From NCBI GenBank assembly GCA_023415715.1, contig JAEZJP010000080.1, positions 1-6,321 of the forward strand: a stretch of 6,321 nucleotides of DNA, in the 5' to 3' direction. Under the pieces are notes generated by a model. The model was not told the origin of the DNA, ran no database searches, and saw nothing but the letters and a program-made list of their open reading frames with translations. Each line of letters begins with the position of its first letter. The stretch's first letter is position 1. This stretch comes from Bacillota bacterium (GTDB taxonomy: Bacteria; Bacillota; Clostridia; Christensenellales; Aristaeellaceae). Shown here piece after piece: positions 4,183 through 6,321 of the stretch. The position numbers and the translations under genes are program-made.

Positions 4183-5622
4183 ATGAATGCCCGAAAAATT
4201 GCCGCGTTTGTTCTGGCGCTGGCGCTGTTTGCCTTGCCTATCCTATGCCTGGGGGAAGGGGCCCCTGCATCGTTCCTTGAAAAGGCTTATGAAGCCGGGC
4301 GCGGTGTGAAGGCCACATTCACCTTCATCCCAGGGCAGGCGCTTGACAAGGACCCTTCCATGGCAACGGTCTCCGATCTGCTCAAGGCCCTGCGGGTGGA
4401 AGCCTTCCGGCAGAAGCAAGGCGATGAGGCGCTTCACCGTATCGAACTGTTTTTAAAGGACAAACCTTCCATTTCCCTGACGCTTTTTAAGGAAGCAGAT
4501 GAGTTCCATATATTCAGCAGCCTGCTTCAAGACCAGGCGCTTTCCTTCCCCCGGGAGGAGTATGAGCATCTTCTGGCATTCGATCCCCAAAGCCTGCAGG
4601 CGGACCTGCTTGCGCCCTTAAGTGCATGGTTTAGTGAGCTTGGCTCCGACGCCAAAATCACCACCGGTACCTTTGAAAGCGACAAGCACGATACCGCTGC
4701 CACACAGACCGTATACTCCCTTTCCGCGGACAGGTTAAGCTCTTTCCTTTCGATCATCACCGGTTGGGCCTCACAAGACGTGAATCTGGACAGGATCCTT
4801 GCCGTTGCCGCTACCCCTCTGGCCGGCGGCGCTGCCGCCTCCGAAGAAAAGATCCGCCAGGCGATTCTTGCACTGCCGGAATCATTCCTTCAGGTGGCCG
4901 GCCCCGCCATGAAGGAGCCCGCCACCATCACCACCTGGCTGGACGAAGGCGGAGTCATGAAGGCATCGGAGCTCAAGGCCCGATTTTCCGGCACCGTCCT
5001 CGCAGCCAGGCAATACGTACAAACCCAGGCGGATGGCGTAACGACACAGTACAGCCTGAACATTGCGCCGGAAGAAGCCCAGGAGGCGGATAATACATCG
5101 ACGATGTTTGGCATGATCGCGCCGGAGGCAGACAGCTTATCGGTTTCTGTCACCGTAAAGGATATCGCGCCTGTAACGAAGGGGGATGATGTCATCACCT
5201 CCTGCCAGTGGCGGTTCTCGATAACCATAAAAGGGTCGGGAACTGTTTTGGGCGGCCTTGGGCTTGCCTTTACGGGTCAGACCGTAACATCCGCCCAATC
5301 CACCCAAAAAGACTGGAGTCTGCAAATCAACGCCCGCCCGTATTTTGGCGCTACATTGGTTTGCAGTGAAAAATGCGCATTGAGCGGCATAGACGCATCA
5401 GCCGATGGCACTTTTGATCTGTATTACCTTCCCGGCAATACGCCTACGTGCACCGTCGCCTATACCGCTTCCTCCGGAGAGCCGGAAGCAATGCCCGCCC
5501 TCCCTGAAAATAGCGTGCGCCTGGACAAAATGAACCCGGATGAGCTTTATGCCTGGTGGCAGAACGCTTACCCCGGTATCATGGAACAACTGACGGCAGT
5601 AATGGATGATCTGCCGAGATGA
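4183..5622 (+). CDS. Secreted protein of unknown function
   Basis: Predicted exported protein of 479 residues; I do not recognise the family. The start is the ATG at 4183, preceded six bases upstream by AAAGGAG (4170-4176). The frame is open further upstream to 4021, but that part is A/T-rich, has no ribosome binding site and would hide the signal peptide. Residues 1-25 form a signal peptide: MNARK, a hydrophobic core (IAAFVLALALFALPILCL), then GEGA. Cys22 is preceded by PIL, not a proper lipobox, so signal peptidase I cleavage is more likely than lipid anchoring. The mature part has no membrane segment. It has a mixed front half and a Ser/Thr-rich, apparently beta-rich region at about residues 245-430, with Cys394, Cys398 and Cys423. 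The acidic tail ends in DELYAWWQNAYPGIMEQL and a short helix. A LolA-like or lipoprotein-type beta fold is possible but only a guess. It stands alone on its strand, divergent from mntH. Confidence 0.8.
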   Translation: MNARKIAAFVLALALFALPILCLGEGAPASFLEKAYEAGRGVKATFTFIPGQALDKDPSMATVSDLLKALRVEAFRQKQGDEALHRIELFLKDKPSISLTLFKEADEFHIFSSLLQDQALSFPREEYEHLLAFDPQSLQADLLAPLSAWFSELGSDAKITTGTFESDKHDTAATQTVYSLSADRLSSFLSIITGWASQDVNLDRILAVAATPLAGGAAASEEKIRQAILALPESFLQVAGPAMKEPATITTWLDEGGVMKASELKARFSGTVLAARQYVQTQADGVTTQYSLNIAPEEAQEADNTSTMFGMIAPEADSLSVSVTVKDIAPVTKGDDVITSCQWRFSITIKGSGTVLGGLGLAFTGQTVTSAQSTQKDWSLQINARPYFGATLVCSEKCALSGIDASADGTFDLYYLPGNTPTCTVAYTASSGEPEAMPALPENSVRLDKMNPDELYAWWQNAYPGIMEQLTAVMDDLPR

Positions 5623-5694
5623 ATTATACAAAACAAAACTTTAGTGCTTCAAATCTGCATTATTTATGTTATTTTTTCTATCCCCACATAGCGA

Positions 5695-5801
5695 GCGTAG
5701 GGCGGGGGCTTGCTCCCGCCGTCGTTTCTTATACCTCTGTACAAAGGCCAGAGTAGACCTGGAACCGTCACATGCGGCGGGAGCAAGCCCCCGCCCTACG
5801 C
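5695..5801. repeat. REPIN/BIME-like element: two inverted REP-type palindromes
   Basis: Positions 5695-5721 and 5775-5801 are perfect reverse complements over 27 bp, separated by a 53-bp spacer. Each arm, read inward from its outer end, is GTAG followed by its own hairpin (GGCGGG and CCCGCC around GGCTTGCT). A GTAG tetranucleotide next to a GC-rich palindrome, arranged as an inverted pair, is the layout of REP sequences mobilised by REP-associated tyrosine transposases (RAYT). It sits between convergent genes, the usual place for such elements. The arms could also stop transcription from both sides; on the plus strand the first arm is followed by a short T-rich stretch. Element size is 107 bp. 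No RAYT gene is present in the window. Confidence 0.75.
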
Positions 5802-6010
5802 CGGATCCATCGATGCAATTATGTTTTGGAGCAGTATAAATCGGTTCTGCATCAGATCAGTCGCCAAATAGCAATGGGCCTTAGCCTTTCGACTACGACC
5901 CACTGCAGCGAATAGCAGTTGGTATTGTATGCCCCAACCAGGCAACTCCAGTGAATTTTTGCTGCTTCCGAAGAAGCTCCCCACTGGAAGGGACGGCGTG
6001 GCTATTCATT
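5802..6010. other. Hairpin-rich intergenic stretch without a convincing gene
   Basis: Hairpins here are 5902-5906/5915-5919 (ACTGC/GCAGT) and 5947-5953/5982-5988 (TCCAGTG/CACTGGA), the latter enclosing a perfect GCTTC/GAAGC stem at 5964-5968/5973-5977. On the minus strand that inner loop reads C-TTCG-G, the very stable UUCG tetraloop. A further 7-bp stem CGGCGTG/CACGCCG lies at 5994-6000/6012-6018. No T runs follow these stems. A 62-codon minus-strand frame (5796-5984) begins with GTG, lacks a ribosome binding site and runs into the REPIN arm, so I do not call it a gene. Confidence 0.4.
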
Positions 6011-6121
6011 TCACGCCGATGCTTTAAGGTTGTCCAGGATCATGGTGCGATATGCGTCTAAAATCTGGAATTTTTGTGCGGCAAGCTTTTTGAACGAATG
6101 TCCGGGCTCATTTGAAAGCAT
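6011..6121 (-). CDS. Possible small protein of 36 residues overlapping the DUF1232 gene
   Basis: An ATG at 6119-6121 opens a 36-residue frame (MLSNEPGHSFKKLAAQKF, then QILDAYRTMILDNLKASA) ending in TGA at 6011-6013. It overlaps the last 14 bases of the DUF1232 gene in another frame, so it could be translated by coupling. An AAGG lies about ten bases upstream, which is a weak ribosome binding site. The composition is that of an ordinary amphipathic soluble peptide, but I know no family. The stop codon lies inside the hairpin at 5994-6018. It may be a real small gene, the remnant of a longer gene, or chance. Confidence 0.35.
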   Translation of the reverse strand: MLSNEPGHSFKKLAAQKFQILDAYRTMILDNLKASA

Positions 6122-6321
6122 TCAAAACAAGCCTTATCACCAAAAAGAGCACCACAAGCCAGATAACCACAATAGGCACGGCATAATACCAGCGCTTTGG
6201 TTTGCCGTTTTTCCACAGCGATTCAGCCTGCGCCCGGCATTCCGCCATGACCGGTTCCGGGATCAGCTTCACCGTCAGCGCAACCAGCGCAGGCAGCAAA
6301 ATGACGTCATCCAGATACCCC
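6108..6321 (-). CDS. DUF1232 (YkvA-like) membrane protein, N-terminus beyond window edge
   Basis: The minus strand is open from the right edge to TGA at 6108-6110, giving the last 70 or so residues of the protein. It begins GYLDDVILLPALVALTVKLI, followed by PEPVMAECRAQAE. This is the hallmark C-terminal half of the DUF1232/YkvA domain (a GYLDD-hydrophobic segment, then LIP and an acidic helix). A lysine/arginine stretch (WKNGKPKRWYY) then leads into a C-terminal membrane helix (AVPIVVIWLVVLFLVIRLVL) and a short NAFK tail. Function of the family is unknown; in Bacillus it is a small membrane-associated protein. The true start lies outside the window. Internal TTG/ATG codons should not be taken as the start because the conserved motif precedes them. 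Confidence 0.85.
   Translation of the reverse strand, partial: GYLDDVILLPALVALTVKLIPEPVMAECRAQAESLWKNGKPKRWYYAVPIVVIWLVVLFLVIRLVLNAFK

Noticed and set aside
5796..5984. 62-codon minus-strand frame between the REPIN and the small ORF
   Set aside because: GTG start with no ribosome binding site, no recognisable family, and its 3' end lies in the REPIN arm. It may be a relic but cannot be supported.

Overview
The window looks like chromosomal DNA of a Firmicute, probably a clostridial anaerobe. The supporting signs are strong AGGAGG-type ribosome binding sites, a sigma-A type promoter (TTGACA, 17 bp, TATTTT), Clostridia-like gene families, GC-rich coding DNA with A/T-rich promoter regions, and abundant palindromic intergenic repeats. 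The taxonomic call is an inference; there is no rRNA or other marker gene here.

Layout from left to right. (1) Positions 1-680, minus strand: the first 226 codons of speD (S-adenosylmethionine decarboxylase, spermidine synthesis), cut by the window edge. (2) Positions 681-1123: an unusually long speD leader. A good minus-strand promoter at 1095-1123 would start an RNA near 1087. That RNA passes through about seven hairpins and ends, just before the speD ribosome binding site, in a GC-rich hairpin followed by a T run. This is the architecture of a riboswitch or attenuator, but I cannot match it to a known class. (3) Positions 1124-1775: no credible gene. It holds a GC-rich degenerate repeat array (about 1251-1672), and beyond it a near-perfect second copy of the 3' end of the next gene. 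(4) Positions 1815-2468, minus strand: a small protein with two CCG cysteine-rich domains (HdrB/GlpC/LutA-type). (5) Positions 2576-3820, minus strand: an NRAMP metal transporter (mntH-like). (6) Positions 3821-4182: a divergent intergenic region with candidate promoters. (7) Positions 4183-5622, plus strand: a secreted protein of 479 residues that I do not recognise. (8) Positions 5623-6010: a convergent intergenic region containing a perfect 27-bp inverted repeat pair, each arm itself a hairpin preceded by GTAG, which is the layout of a REPIN/BIME element, followed by hairpin-rich sequence without a convincing gene. (9) Positions 6011-6121: a possible 36-residue ORF. It overlaps the 3' end of a partial DUF1232 (YkvA-like) membrane protein gene that runs off the right edge.

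No single pathway links these genes. mntH and the CCG-domain gene lie on the same strand with a 107-bp gap and could be co-transcribed, joining metal import to a predicted Fe-S protein. speD has its own promoter and leader. The most interesting material is non-coding: the speD leader, the duplicated gene tail with its hairpin, the repeat array and the REPIN-like element. I saw no CRISPR array, tRNA, rRNA, phage module or intact transposase.
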